A stretch of DNA of 64,000 nt from Candidatus Nanoarchaeia archaeon. GTDB lineage: Archaea; Nanobdellota; Nanobdellia; Woesearchaeales; JANQNE01. Of this stretch, positions 1-9,650 are shown in pieces. The stretch covers positions 86,836 through 150,835 of the forward strand of contig JANQNE010000002.1 in NCBI GenBank assembly GCA_028279725.1, given 5' to 3'. Numbering within the stretch: the first letter of the stretch is position 1; each line of letters opens with the position of its first letter. The position numbers were made by a program, and so were the translations under genes. The notes below the pieces were generated by a model. It was not told the origin of the DNA, ran no database searches, and saw only the letters and a program-made list of their open reading frames with translations.

Positions 1-1071
1 TCCTGAGATGGATGTTCCGCTCCAGATATCATTGGGATTGGCATCACCGAACTTGAAGAAGCTGACTCCGACAGCGTTTGCCACGTTATCTCCGAGCACT
101 AGATAAGAGATACCATGGTTTAGGTATTCATCATCCTGGTCGTTAACAGGCCAGCGGAAAGCAGTTTTCTTAAGCTCTTCTGCTTTTTTTCTTTCAGCAT
201 CGATGCTGTCTTTCCTTGCCTTATGGACGGCGGCTACCGCATCCCTTATCTTTTTCATATCCATGACGTCAAACAAAGAATCGTTGAGATTCTTGGTCTT
301 GGTAAGGAATGCGATAAAGTTCTCCACCAGAAAATATGAGCGCTGGGCCTGGTTGAGCATAGGCTTAAGCTTCCGGTCGTCTATGGCACGGTCCCTTGCA
401 TAATTTTTTGTTACAGGCTCGCCATTGTAGTTTCTTTCTTCTGAAAGAACTCCGAACTCTTCTATGATGTTCTCTTTTTCACAATGCTGGTTTGCGATGT
501 ACCGGAGATCCACATTGGTTATGCAAAGGTCGTATACCTTGACCGGGTCTTTGTGCATCCTGATCCTGCTCTCGAAGTTCTCGGTCGTGGTAAGCGAGAT
601 GCTGTTGCCAGTCTTTTTGTTGGCGGCGAACAGCTTGTAATATACATTACCTCCTTTCTTGTAATCGCCTTCTTCATAGGTCAGGTCCCAATCTTTGGCG
701 TCGTTATTGAGATCAAGAAACCTAAAAACACCGGCGTTGAATGTGGCGTCTTTTTTGGGAACAGCTTCTTTCTTTTCAGCTGTTTTTTTGCTTGTCTTGA
801 GGATCTGGCCAGGTTCGAGCTTGTCGACAAGGCCATCTTTTACACCTTTCTTGTATTTGCCGTTGACAACTGCGCCGACATCTCCAGATAACGGAAGTTT
901 GTTGATTGCTTGGAGCATTTCGGTCTCTTTTCTGACCTCCTGTTCTGTCGGCATCAGGCGTTCAAGTGCGATGATCCACAGGCTTTCACCAGGCTCCACG
1001 ACATGGACTGAATCGTTGGCATAGATTGCACAGATGCCGATGATCAGCAGGATAGGGAAAAAGTATTTCAC
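1..1071 (-). CDS. Secreted LysM-like protein, C-terminus beyond window edge, GTG start
   Basis: Not in ORF track. Reverse strand reads (GTG)KYFFPILLIIGICAIYANDSVHVVEPGESLWIIALERL...; SD GGAGGAAAAAA just upstream; signal peptide then LysM-like PGESLWIIA motif. Confidence 0.75.
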   Translation of the reverse strand, partial: MKYFFPILLIIGICAIYANDSVHVVEPGESLWIIALERLMPTEQEVRKETEMLQAINKLPLSGDVGAVVNGKYKKGVKDGLVDKLEPGQILKTSKKTAEKKEAVPKKDATFNAGVFRFLDLNNDAKDWDLTYEEGDYKKGGNVYYKLFAANKKTGNSISLTTTENFESRIRMHKDPVKVYDLCITNVDLRYIANQHCEKENIIEEFGVLSEERNYNGEPVTKNYARDRAIDDRKLKPMLNQAQRSYFLVENFIAFLTKTKNLNDSLFDVMDMKKIRDAVAAVHKARKDSIDAERKKAEELKKTAFRWPVNDQDDEYLNHGISYLVLGDNVANAVGVSFFKFGDANPNDIWSGTSISG

Positions 1072-1128
1072 TTTTTTCCTCCTTTGGTTAGGGTTAAGAG
1101 TTGATTGAGAAGAAACTCTTTTTCTTTT

Positions 1129-1350
1129 CTATAGGTCCTCCTTTTTTGAATAAGGGCTTTTGGTTATTTGTTTTAACTTGAGAGCCAAGATAATCGAAAG
1201 AACACCAAATATGAGGCATCCGGCACCAAGCATAAGTGTGATGATTGTGATGTTGATTTTCCCAGAGGTTTCGATAACACAGAAAACAGAAATGATAGTC
1301 AGCAGAATGAACACGGTCTTGCTAATCAGATCATATTTACTCATTATCAT
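1129..1350 (-). CDS. Small two-TM membrane protein
   Basis: ORF with hydrophobic segments, in array context. Confidence 0.6.
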   Translation of the reverse strand: MIMSKYDLISKTVFILLTIISVFCVIETSGKINITIITLMLGAGCLIFGVLSIILALKLKQITKSPYSKKEDL

Positions 1351-1362
1351 CCTCTTTTTAGC

Positions 1363-1749
1363 TTAATTGTTTATAGAGGCCAGTTCTGTAAACACGATGT
1401 CTGTTATTTTTATCACCTCCTCATGATTTTTTACAAAAGTTACTGTTACATTATCGCCGTATCTTCCAAGACATGCTTTTGGGTATTCATCAGCGTCGCA
1501 CACAAGCAGGTAAGGGAAGCGTTTCAACATGATCATGGTCTGATCTTGAGAAGATCCGATCCTTTCGATCTCATCGTTGATCATTACGTTCCTTCCTTCT
1601 GGTGTACTGTGGAAATGACTCAGGATTGCATTTTTTCTGCGGGTTTCTTCTTTGCGATGATTCATGATAGGCCTTATGATAAAGAGCCACAGAAAGAGCG
1701 CAATCGGTATCAGGAAGATTGCATCATACGCCTGGAAGTAGTTAGACAT
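1363..1749 (-). CDS. Membrane-anchored hypothetical protein
   Basis: ORF with N-terminal TM and upstream SD (AAAGGAGG). Confidence 0.65.
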   Translation of the reverse strand: MSNYFQAYDAIFLIPIALFLWLFIIRPIMNHRKEETRRKNAILSHFHSTPEGRNVMINDEIERIGSSQDQTMIMLKRFPYLLVCDADEYPKACLGRYGDNVTVTFVKNHEEVIKITDIVFTELASINN

Positions 1750-1804
1750 AAAGTATAACCTCCTTTAGAGAGTTTAAGGTTTTTATTTTAGTTGATTGAT
1801 TACG

Positions 1805-1852
1805 AAAGGAAAGCTGGGCTCCCACAAGGGAAAGTTATGAGAGCCCAGGTTA
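1805..1852 (-). terminator. Rho-independent-type terminator (GCTGGGCTC...GAGCCCAG)
   Basis: GC-rich inverted repeat directly after stop of 1857-2411. Confidence 0.65.
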
Positions 1853-1856
1853 AGGG

Positions 1857-2411
1857 TTAGGATTCGATATATTCTAAAAAAGGCCTGGAGATATTCTTCA
1901 AAACTCTTAGAGGGTTTGGTCTTTTTTCTCTCACCTTAAGATTAGCTATCTCCACCTTTGAATCTTCTGCCTTTAATCTTACTGTTACGTTATCATGATT
2001 GTTAATCATTTCGCCCTCTATCATCTCACTGCTACATATGAATTCAAGAGGACAGCCGAAAAGCCTTATCTTAACTTCAATATCTTCAGATCTTCTGATA
2101 ATGCCGATGTTTGAGATCTGAGAGTCGAAGCACTCTTCTTCAGTTTTTATTTCTCCATTCCTAAGCTTCATAATACTCGTGTTGAGAAGTGCACTGTGTA
2201 TAATTTTGTTAAAAGCGATAAAAAGGTTAAACACTGCCATTAACCCAAAGAAGAGAACAGCAAAGGACATGGCTAAGGCCGTATTCTTCCTATCATCGAC
2301 ATTTTCTTCTTTTATCTCATCTAAATTTTCTTCTTTTATCTCATCTAAATTTTCTTTTGATATGGATATGCAGATAGCACATATCAAGACGAGGATGAGT
2401 AAGTTTTTCAC
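1857..2411 (-). CDS. Secreted/membrane hypothetical protein
   Basis: ORF with signal peptide, short ENLDEIKEENLDEIKEEN repeat and TM. Confidence 0.6.
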   Translation of the reverse strand: MKNLLILVLICAICISISKENLDEIKEENLDEIKEENVDDRKNTALAMSFAVLFFGLMAVFNLFIAFNKIIHSALLNTSIMKLRNGEIKTEEECFDSQISNIGIIRRSEDIEVKIRLFGCPLEFICSSEMIEGEMINNHDNVTVRLKAEDSKVEIANLKVREKRPNPLRVLKNISRPFLEYIES

Positions 2412-2587
2412 TTTATCATCTCCTTATCTTATGGATATTTTTATTTCCACCAGTTTGAGAGTCTCCAGTTCTCAAAAGGTCCAAAATGATATTTATATTG
2501 ATCTATATTTCATTTGTTATTTTCAAATCTAAAGGACTCTTGATTTACCATAATTTCTCTCCACTGGAAGAGTCCGTTTTTTAGGAA

Positions 2588-2800
2588 TTACTTCTTTTTG
2601 AAGTGTTTTTTCATTACCTCAATGATTATTATGAGTAAACAAACAACCAAGGAAGCACCTAGAATTGTGATACTAATCACCAAATGATACTCTGAATTAG
2701 CTAGGGAGCCCTTGATTCCTCCGATCAAAACACAACCTAGAAGAATTACAAAAAGGCATAATCCAATCGTGACACTTATTCTTATTATTTTATCTTTCAC
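2588..2800 (-). CDS. Small membrane protein, paralog of 3721-3933
   Basis: ORF; shares ANSEYH and C-terminal HFKKK with 3721-3933. Confidence 0.65.
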   Translation of the reverse strand: MKDKIIRISVTIGLCLFVILLGCVLIGGIKGSLANSEYHLVISITILGASLVVCLLIIIIEVMKKHFKKK

Positions 2801-3021
2801 TTCTCCTCCTTTCTTTTATTAGTGTCTTGTCTATTTTTATGAACATCCCATGCACTTATCTTATACATAATGACAAAGCAAATCAACATCATTCCTGATC
2901 CAATTATGAGTATAGTCTTTCCTGAAACTTCTACCATCATAAGGATTAATGCTAGGAGAAATAAGATAAGCAATCCGATCATGCTGTACTTGAAGTATCG
3001 ATAAAATTCTTTATCTTTCAT
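2797..3021 (-). CDS. Small membrane protein
   Basis: Overlaps downstream start by 4 nt (translational coupling); two TMs. Confidence 0.65.
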   Translation of the reverse strand: MKDKEFYRYFKYSMIGLLILFLLALILMMVEVSGKTILIIGSGMMLICFVIMYKISAWDVHKNRQDTNKRKEEK

Positions 3022-3083
3022 TTTAACTCCTTTCTTGTTAAAGACCCTACCCCCCCAATTGACTGCTGTTCAACTGATCTTTC

Positions 3084-3590
3084 TTATATTTTTGAATTTG
3101 TTTTTTTCTTAGGTTTGGGATCAGTTATATTAAAGTAAATGCCCCCAACTGTTTGTGATGCTTCCTTGTCTATCAGGAAAATCCCTCTTACAGAATCGCC
3201 TTTTTCGATCGGAGTGATAAGAAGCCCTCTTTTGTCTCCATCAGCATATCTTCCGATCTCAAAATCTTCCAGGCCAGTGTCATGAGAAAATCCAGAGCAG
3301 TTGCGATAATCTATCATAGTTGCATAAACTTTTTTTATTCCAAACCATTCGATGACATAGATGCTGCCAATCTTAAGGGTGACAGTATCTCCTGATTTGA
3401 TGTTGCAACTCTTCCAGCTTTCTGGCAGTTGTTTCTTGGTGACATCATAGTTGCCCTTTCCAAGATTGGGGATGTCTTTTTCACTGATCTCTTCTTTGCC
3501 GTTAAAGATATACAGCTGCACTCCTGTCGCGCACAATCCAAGCGATATGATAAGCAGGACAGCTGCGATAAATAAAACAGATGTTTTCAT
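3084..3590 (-). CDS. Secreted/membrane-anchored hypothetical protein
   Basis: ORF with N-terminal signal/TM. Confidence 0.65.
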   Translation of the reverse strand: MKTSVLFIAAVLLIISLGLCATGVQLYIFNGKEEISEKDIPNLGKGNYDVTKKQLPESWKSCNIKSGDTVTLKIGSIYVIEWFGIKKVYATMIDYRNCSGFSHDTGLEDFEIGRYADGDKRGLLITPIEKGDSVRGIFLIDKEASQTVGGIYFNITDPKPKKKTNSKI

Positions 3591-3720
3591 TTTAACTCCT
3601 TTTTTAATTATTCTTTTTGAAATCTATATTTCACTCGCTTTCGCGATGCTTATTTTCAAATCTAAAGGACTCTCGATTTACCATAATTTCTCTCCACTGG
3701 AAGAGTCCGTTTTTTAGGAA

Positions 3721-3933
3721 TTACTTCTTTTTGAAGTGTGTTTTTATCATGGCATAAATCACCATGGCTATTGAGACAACCGCAGATGCGAACAGAAGTA
3801 TGAGCATGAATGCCATATGATACTCTGAATTAGCCAGAGCGTCTTTAGTCATATTTATCGCATATCCGACTAAAGAAACTACGAAGGAACACAATCCAAA
3901 TAAAACAACTATTCGGGTTATCTTGTTTTTCAC
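3721..3933 (-). CDS. Small membrane protein, paralog of 2588-2800
   Basis: ORF; similarity to 2588-2800 and shared 3' flank. Confidence 0.65.
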   Translation of the reverse strand: MKNKITRIVVLFGLCSFVVSLVGYAINMTKDALANSEYHMAFMLILLFASAVVSIAMVIYAMIKTHFKKK

Positions 3934-3947
3934 TTCACCTCCTTTCT

Positions 3948-4145
3948 TTATTCATCTAAAAGATTGTTTTCTTTCAGAACATCTCTGATGATTCCTAGAT
4001 TTCTAAAGAAGATTATCATGCAAGCTATCGTTAGAACTACGTTCGTTATGGACAAAGTATTGATCCTTGAGTCTGCCCCTAAAAAGAAAGACATTAGGCA
4101 GCATCCTAGCAAACTGAGAATAATCTTTTCTAGTACTCTTTTCAT
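3948..4145 (-). CDS. Small membrane protein
   Basis: ORF; SD AAAGGAGGTGAA upstream; coupled to 4142-4630. Confidence 0.65.
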   Translation of the reverse strand: MKRVLEKIILSLLGCCLMSFFLGADSRINTLSITNVVLTIACMIIFFRNLGIIRDVLKENNLLDE

Positions 4146-4630
4146 TTCACCTCCTTTCCTTTATCTTTAAGAAGAACCTCCAGCTTTGTATCCAGTTCTC
4201 CGGTTTTATTATAGAAAATACTGAATGAGAATATAAGGAAGATAAAAAGTGCTGAGAGACCCACAACTCCAACGAATAGGACCAGAGTCTCTGAGATAGC
4301 CATTATGAATATAATTCCTGCGCCAAAAGAAATAAACAACGACCAAATAGCTTGATGACCTATATTATCGATTAGCTTTACCAATTCCTTGTCTTCTCCT
4401 TCTTTATCCTTCAAAAGACCCTTATCTTCTAGGTCTCTTTGTAGAAATGAAAGCTTCTCAGAGAATGTTCCCATAGCCATTGAAAGACCGAGGCCTGTCG
4501 GAAGCATAAATATAACTATCCAAGGTTCTGCCACTTTAAAGAAGATTAATGTTCCGATCATAGCTACAATAAAGGAAAATATAGAGATAAAGCAATTCGA
4601 AATACTTAGAGATTTTATCTTTTCTTTCAT
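4142..4630 (-). CDS. Multi-TM membrane protein
   Basis: ORF; SD AAAGGAGGTGAA; 4-nt overlaps with both neighbours. Confidence 0.7.
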   Translation of the reverse strand: MKEKIKSLSISNCFISIFSFIVAMIGTLIFFKVAEPWIVIFMLPTGLGLSMAMGTFSEKLSFLQRDLEDKGLLKDKEGEDKELVKLIDNIGHQAIWSLFISFGAGIIFIMAISETLVLFVGVVGLSALFIFLIFSFSIFYNKTGELDTKLEVLLKDKGKEVK

Positions 4631-4998
4631 TTCACCTCCTTTCTTTTTTCTTTAATTTTTTTCATATGATGCTTTAGTATTGCGATGAACACAAGTATCG
4701 AATAAAATACGGTAAGTCCAGATACTATGATAAGGCTTATTGCGTATTTGTAATCTGACTCATCTATTTTGCTGATGATTATATCAGTTACAGTATAGGT
4801 AAGCCAAATAATGATAATAAAAATACTGATCATACATATTATTCTAAATACTTTTTCGTTCATTTTAACATTCTTGCGAATCATCTTTTCTATACCACTT
4901 CGATCAATTATCTTTTTCACGAGATCTATTAAGAAAAGTACTCCAACTACAAGAAAGATGCTTATGATAAACCAAACTAACAGTTTAGGATCCATCAA
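4627..4998 (-). CDS. Multi-TM membrane protein
   Basis: ORF with several hydrophobic segments; coupled downstream. Confidence 0.7.
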   Translation of the reverse strand: MMDPKLLVWFIISIFLVVGVLFLIDLVKKIIDRSGIEKMIRKNVKMNEKVFRIICMISIFIIIIWLTYTVTDIIISKIDESDYKYAISLIIVSGLTVFYSILVFIAILKHHMKKIKEKRKEVK

Positions 4999-5023
4999 TC
5001 TCCTTTCATCAAAGTTAAAAACA

Positions 5024-5071
5024 AAGCTGGGCTCTCAAGTGAGATCAGTCAGCAAGAGAGCCCAGCTTTTG
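5024..5071 (-). terminator. Hairpin terminator (GCTGGGCTCTC...GAGAGCCCAGC)
   Basis: Long GC-rich inverted repeat flanked by A/T tracts. Confidence 0.6.
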
Positions 5072-5112
5072 TAAGAAGGTTAGATTGGGTAGGAGTATCT
5101 AACCTTCAGATG

Positions 5113-5631
5113 TTAGCTGTGGATGGTCTCGGGCCTCCAGAAGTTCGCCGGATTGTTCTGCGCATTGGCCGAGATTGTCACACAGTTATCGGATCGTTCG
5201 CCGGACCAGAACTGTGAGGGAAGAGTGTTAACGGATTGCCGATTGTTTGCCGCCGAATTCGTCATGGTACTGGAATGCAATTCATTGCACCGGAGTTCCA
5301 TGTTATTTTCGAAATTGGCGTTTGCATAACGCACATCGTGCAAGACCATGTAAAGGTAGGTGGTCTGATGAACCCCCAATTCTTGCGCCGGTTTTGCGTT
5401 ATTCTGACATTCCGAGTTTTCCGCCTTATTCTTTACAGCCGCCTGATATGCGTTCAATCGCGTCAGGATCAGTTCGGTATTGGCCTTTTTGTTCATAAGA
5501 CGATGGCCGGTTTTCGAGGTTAACGTGTTTTCGGTCTGGACGGCAACGGTTTCGATGCCATCGGTCGGGATCGCTTCGGCAGACATAAACATGAATGCCA
5601 GGGCGACCAGAAGGAGAAAGTATTTCATCAT
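5113..5631 (-). CDS. Secreted hypothetical protein
   Basis: Clear signal peptide MMKYFLLLVALAFMFMSAEA. Confidence 0.65.
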   Translation of the reverse strand: MMKYFLLLVALAFMFMSAEAIPTDGIETVAVQTENTLTSKTGHRLMNKKANTELILTRLNAYQAAVKNKAENSECQNNAKPAQELGVHQTTYLYMVLHDVRYANANFENNMELRCNELHSSTMTNSAANNRQSVNTLPSQFWSGERSDNCVTISANAQNNPANFWRPETIHS

Positions 5632-5663
5632 ACTCCTTTGTTAAGGTTTAAAGTTAAAAGGTA

Positions 5664-5706
5664 TTAATCACTAGCAGGTTTTTTGAATAGGTTATCACCT
5701 CCTTTC
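5664..5706. repeat. 43-bp exact direct repeat, copy 1
   Basis: ttaatcactagcaggttttttgaataggttatcacctcctttc, identical to 7607-7649. Confidence 0.9.
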
Positions 5707-5739
5707 AAAAACAAGCTAAAGCTTAAGGATAACTTTAGG

Positions 5740-6531
5740 TTAATGGTTAATCTTTTTTGATTCAAACTTCTTGGTCCGGTCGTGCACTTCTTGTGCATAG
5801 TCCTGAGTCATACCTAGGCTGACCAGGTTTTTCACGCTGTAATCATAGTTAACCAGGATGTTCTTGCAGAACCTTTCTTCGTCGCCAAAGAAGTAATCTG
5901 CGTCTTCATCTGCGAGAAACATCTTGAGGTCACTACGGATAAGCTTGATCGGACCGACGGCCTTGTTCAGTGCCCTTGCAGTCCCCCATTCTTTTTTCTT
6001 GATGAGCTCGATGTAAGTGCTGTATGCATCGCTGGCCTTAACTGTGTATTTCTTGAATATCTTTGAATCTTTTCTGACCTTGAATACACTCAGCACATCA
6101 ACAGTCCGGACCTTTTTCCCACTAAGCTCTGAAAGCCTGGAGATCTCATCCTCGTTTACTCCAAACTTCTTGAGGAGAGACCTGAGCTTCTTGTGGATGT
6201 CCTTACTGCTGCTTTCTTTGGAAAGACCGAACTCAGCCAGGGGATCAACCTCCTCTTCCTCGATCGTTTCGTCTTCCATATCACCTGGGTCTTCTTCCAC
6301 CTCTTCTATGATTGTCAGTTCAGGATCATGGCTGACGGGTTCCTCTGGGGTTTTTACTGTGACAGGAACCGTATCCTGCGAGGAATCAGAGACTTGCTCG
6401 GTTTTTGCCTGAGCATCTCCTTCAGCAATGCGGGATGTATACCAGCTTACAAATTCTGAAAGCGAGAAAATTGCAATTGCCATAAGGAGTGCAATCGGGA
6501 ACAGTATCCCAAATTTTTCCTTAAACATCAA
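5740..6531 (-). CDS. Single-TM protein with acidic linker
   Basis: N-terminal TM, Glu/Asp-rich linker, C-terminal globular region. Confidence 0.7.
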   Translation of the reverse strand: MMFKEKFGILFPIALLMAIAIFSLSEFVSWYTSRIAEGDAQAKTEQVSDSSQDTVPVTVKTPEEPVSHDPELTIIEEVEEDPGDMEDETIEEEEVDPLAEFGLSKESSSKDIHKKLRSLLKKFGVNEDEISRLSELSGKKVRTVDVLSVFKVRKDSKIFKKYTVKASDAYSTYIELIKKKEWGTARALNKAVGPIKLIRSDLKMFLADEDADYFFGDEERFCKNILVNYDYSVKNLVSLGMTQDYAQEVHDRTKKFESKKINH

Positions 6532-6551
6532 TCACCTCCTTTCTTTTAGGA

Positions 6552-6602
6552 AAGACCCGGCTCTCGCGGGTTAGTCTAGCTAAGATCATGAGAGCCAGGT
6601 TT
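6552..6602 (-). terminator. Hairpin terminator
   Basis: CCCGGCTCTCGCGGG / GAGAGCCAGG inverted repeat. Confidence 0.45.
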
Positions 6603-6614
6603 TGTTTAAGGATT

Positions 6615-7565
6615 TTAGGACTGCTGTTCTTCTGCGCCGGAGGCAACCGGTTCTTTGGCACCAGGCTGGGCTTTGCTGGCTTTTGTCGCTGCCATCATCT
6701 GGGTCATGATGTCGTTCATCCCACCAGGACCTGGATTCAGGAAGATGGCGGTTGAGCCGGAGTGTGAGCCGATCTCTTTCATGGTGTCATAATGCTGGGT
6801 CAGCATGATAGTGTTCATCACAGTCTGGGCATCAGCACCTTCGACAGCACCTTTCAGATCCTCGACGGATTTCTTCAGGCCTTTGGCGATGGCTTCCCTC
6901 TGACCTGCAATACCTTGGCCTTGGAGAATCTTGGATTCTTTTTCAGCCTCAGCTTCCAGCACCATCTTGATCTTTTTGCCTTCACCTTCTTCCCTGGCAG
7001 CGTCCTTAAGCCTTTTCTGGGCGTTGATCTCGTTCATCGCATCGACCACTTTTTCATCTGGCCTTACATTGTTGATAAGCGAATTTACGATATCATACCC
7101 ATAATCTGACATGGTGTTTGTCAAGGTCTCTTTTATGGACTTTGCGATGTCGTCCTTTTCTGTGAAGACCTTATCCAGCTCAAGTTTCGGGACCTTGGCC
7201 AGAACCACATCAAAGACATAGGATTTGATCTGGCCGGCAGGATCAGTAAATTTATAGTGCGCTTCCATGATCTTGTCTTCTTTGATCAGAAACTGGATCG
7301 CTACCAGGATCTCAACAAAGACATTGTCCTGTGTTTTTGTCTGTACCGGAACTTCCAGTTCCTGAAGCCGCAGGGAGATCGGTTCAGAAGCCCATTCTAT
7401 CCAGGGTGTTTTCCAGTTAAGGCCTGGTTTCATGATCTTCTTGAATTCACCGAAACGTTCAACAACAAGTGCGGTCTTTTGGTTGACTACATTGATGGCA
7501 AGGATCAGTGAAATCAGCGCGAAAAGACCGATTACTGAAAAGATGACGATGAGGGTAGTACTCAT
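6615..7565 (-). CDS. SPFH/Band 7 (stomatin/HIR-like) membrane protein
   Basis: N-terminal TM; VVERFGEFKKIMKPGLNWKTPWIEW and EAEAEKESKILQGQGIAGQREAIAKGL typical of SPFH proteins. Confidence 0.85.
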   Translation of the reverse strand: MSTTLIVIFSVIGLFALISLILAINVVNQKTALVVERFGEFKKIMKPGLNWKTPWIEWASEPISLRLQELEVPVQTKTQDNVFVEILVAIQFLIKEDKIMEAHYKFTDPAGQIKSYVFDVVLAKVPKLELDKVFTEKDDIAKSIKETLTNTMSDYGYDIVNSLINNVRPDEKVVDAMNEINAQKRLKDAAREEGEGKKIKMVLEAEAEKESKILQGQGIAGQREAIAKGLKKSVEDLKGAVEGADAQTVMNTIMLTQHYDTMKEIGSHSGSTAIFLNPGPGGMNDIMTQMMAATKASKAQPGAKEPVASGAEEQQS

Positions 7566-7606
7566 ACGCTGTACTCCTTCCTTTAAGTTAAAATGATAAG
7601 GGATTG

Positions 7607-7649
7607 TTAATCACTAGCAGGTTTTTTGAATAGGTTATCACCTCCTTTC
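7607..7649. repeat. 43-bp exact direct repeat, copy 2
   Basis: Identical to 5664-5706; upstream of the SPFH gene. Confidence 0.9.
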
Positions 7650-7864
7650 GAGGGTCTGCCGAAGTATCGTTCGCTGATAGTGCGGCATTTTAATTTGAAG
7701 TTTGTTGGTTTGTTGGAAAGTGTCAGTTTTTCAGGCGAAGGGGAATTTGGGAACATTATTTCTGAGTATATTTTCCAGGCTTTGTTCTGTGTATGTTTTT
7801 CCCCTTTCATTTTAAGTTAGAATTCCTTTCGGTTTAACTAGACGCTTTGATCGATGAAAAATAC

Positions 7865-8062
7865 CTAAGTATCGTCACCTCCTTTCGGATACGGCTGATA
7901 GTCTTTCAAGTCTTTCGGGATTTTTGGCGGTTGTTTTTTTCTCATGATGATTATTGAGGAAATGAAGAACATCAGCCCAGCTGCGATGATAGCTACTGCA
8001 ATTGAAATAAGCCTGACTTCGAAAACAACATCGATAATCCAGGCGATAGCCATCGCAATCAC
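7865..8062 (-). CDS. Small membrane protein
   Basis: Two hydrophobic segments. Confidence 0.55.
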   Translation of the reverse strand: MIAMAIAWIIDVVFEVRLISIAVAIIAAGLMFFISSIIIMRKKQPPKIPKDLKDYQPYPKGGDDT

Positions 8063-8127
8063 AGCAGGGATGATGAATAAGGATACGATTCTTTCCAGTA
8101 TTATATTACACCTCCTTTTTGAAAAAA

Positions 8128-8170
8128 GCCGGACCCTTAATGGGAAGTTAAGAGTCCAGCTTTGGGTTTA
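8128..8170 (-). terminator. Terminator (GCCGGACCCTTAATGGG...GAGTCCAGC family)
   Basis: GC stem directly after stop of 8175-9086, T-tract on minus strand. Confidence 0.75.
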
Positions 8171-8174
8171 GGAT

Positions 8175-9086
8175 TTACTTCTTTTTTGTCTTTTCTCCTT
8201 TCTTTGCTTTTGGTTTTTCGCCTTTCATTTTCTGCAGGCAGCCGAGATAGTCGAAGCGGAACGCTTTCTTCTTTGCCGCGGCCCTGAGCTTTCTTTCGAC
8301 ACTGCTGACATGCTCCTTAAATAGGTGATCCAGACCATGGTAGTCAAAGGTCATCAGGGCGAAGAACTGGCAGACTGCCTGTACGCGATGAGGCCTGCGT
8401 GAGAACCATTCGATCGCCCAGCCTCGCCGAGGGAATGCAAGCTTAAGACCTTCAGAGCAGATGAACTTTCCGGGGTCCCGGATAAAAAGGCCTCTTGCAT
8501 GCTCGATATGCTTTGCCTCTTCGGTGTGCGCTTTTGCGATCGCCCAAGCCCAGACAATATGTATCGCCTCTTCTTCAACCTGGATCGGCTTCAAGCGCGG
8601 CCGGTAGATTGATGAGTAGCTGGGTTCGGCTCCGTGTTTCACGATGTCCTCGAATGCATCTTCGAGCTGGCCGATCGCTGGTCCACCTCTTCTGCTGTAA
8701 TAGAAAAAGTCGTCATCGCTCTTGTGTTTCTTGAAGAGCGGCTGGACATCCTTTTCGACACAGAAGCCTAGCCTGCGTTCAGCGATTTCATATTCTGCTT
8801 TGTCCAAGGCGCTGATTCCGTTTCTGAAATTGTCTGAGAACCTGCAGTTCTTTGTGAATGGCATATAATTTTTGGCCAGGTAGTCGATCGGAGTCGGATA
8901 TGTCGGCTCGGTATTTTTCTTGACCTTTTCCACATCCTGCTGGATAAGAACGATCTGGATGAAGGTGCTGTCAAGCTGGTTTTCGATCCGATGGTTGGCA
9001 CCACGATTTGATAGGCTGATAAGAATTAGGGATGCGCATACTGCAATAAGCAGAACGATGCCCGTGATCTTGAGAAATGTTTTCAA
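8175..9086 (-). CDS. Membrane-anchored hypothetical protein with basic tail
   Basis: N-terminal TM, long globular ORF, Lys-rich C-terminus; SD present. Confidence 0.7.
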   Translation of the reverse strand: MKTFLKITGIVLLIAVCASLILISLSNRGANHRIENQLDSTFIQIVLIQQDVEKVKKNTEPTYPTPIDYLAKNYMPFTKNCRFSDNFRNGISALDKAEYEIAERRLGFCVEKDVQPLFKKHKSDDDFFYYSRRGGPAIGQLEDAFEDIVKHGAEPSYSSIYRPRLKPIQVEEEAIHIVWAWAIAKAHTEEAKHIEHARGLFIRDPGKFICSEGLKLAFPRRGWAIEWFSRRPHRVQAVCQFFALMTFDYHGLDHLFKEHVSSVERKLRAAAKKKAFRFDYLGCLQKMKGEKPKAKKGEKTKKK

Positions 9087-9108
9087 GAAAACCTCCTTTA
9101 TTTAAGAG

Positions 9109-9537
9109 TTATATGGATGAATTGAGTTTTGCGACCGGTTCCTGGTCATCAATGCTAATGCCGTTGTTCCGAAAGATTATGATATCTGTTGTTATCACGA
9201 ACACGGATGCATCGGTAGCTTCGAGAACCTTTTCCTTATCTTCTAGGTTTGATTCCACCTCCTTTTCACCTGCCTGGGTTGATGGTTCGCCTGTCTTTTC
9301 TCCGCCGATCGTATAGGTCTCGATCGTCATCAGGATAAAGCCCTCGGGATTCTGTTTTTTTGTCCCGATGAGGTCTGTGGTAAAGCCAGCCTGGATGGCT
9401 TCATCATAAGGCATGGGCACAGTGTGGATGATCTGCATGGTTACGACTGTGGTGCCTTTGAATTCTTCTGCACTTCCCTGGGCGTTACTGAGAGTGAAGC
9501 AGGATAATAAGATGGTGAGGAAGATGAGAGCTTTCAT
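9109..9537 (-). CDS. Secreted hypothetical protein
   Basis: Signal peptide MKALIFLTILLSCFTLSNAQ. Confidence 0.65.
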   Translation of the reverse strand: MKALIFLTILLSCFTLSNAQGSAEEFKGTTVVTMQIIHTVPMPYDEAIQAGFTTDLIGTKKQNPEGFILMTIETYTIGGEKTGEPSTQAGEKEVESNLEDKEKVLEATDASVFVITTDIIIFRNNGISIDDQEPVAKLNSSI

Positions 9538-9650
9538 TTTAAAATCTCCTTTTGGGTTAATGTTTAATGATTACTACTTTTTTTATCTCCTTTCTGTTCT
9601 TGTATTTTGGTTTTTGATCTTTTATGCTACGTTTTGATTCCTTGGGAATT

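Noticed and set aside
7607-7810. 67-aa ORF upstream of the SPFH gene (MKGEKHTQNK...)
   Set aside because: No clear coding character; its 3' end is the 43-bp repeat, so a leader/regulatory role is at least as likely.
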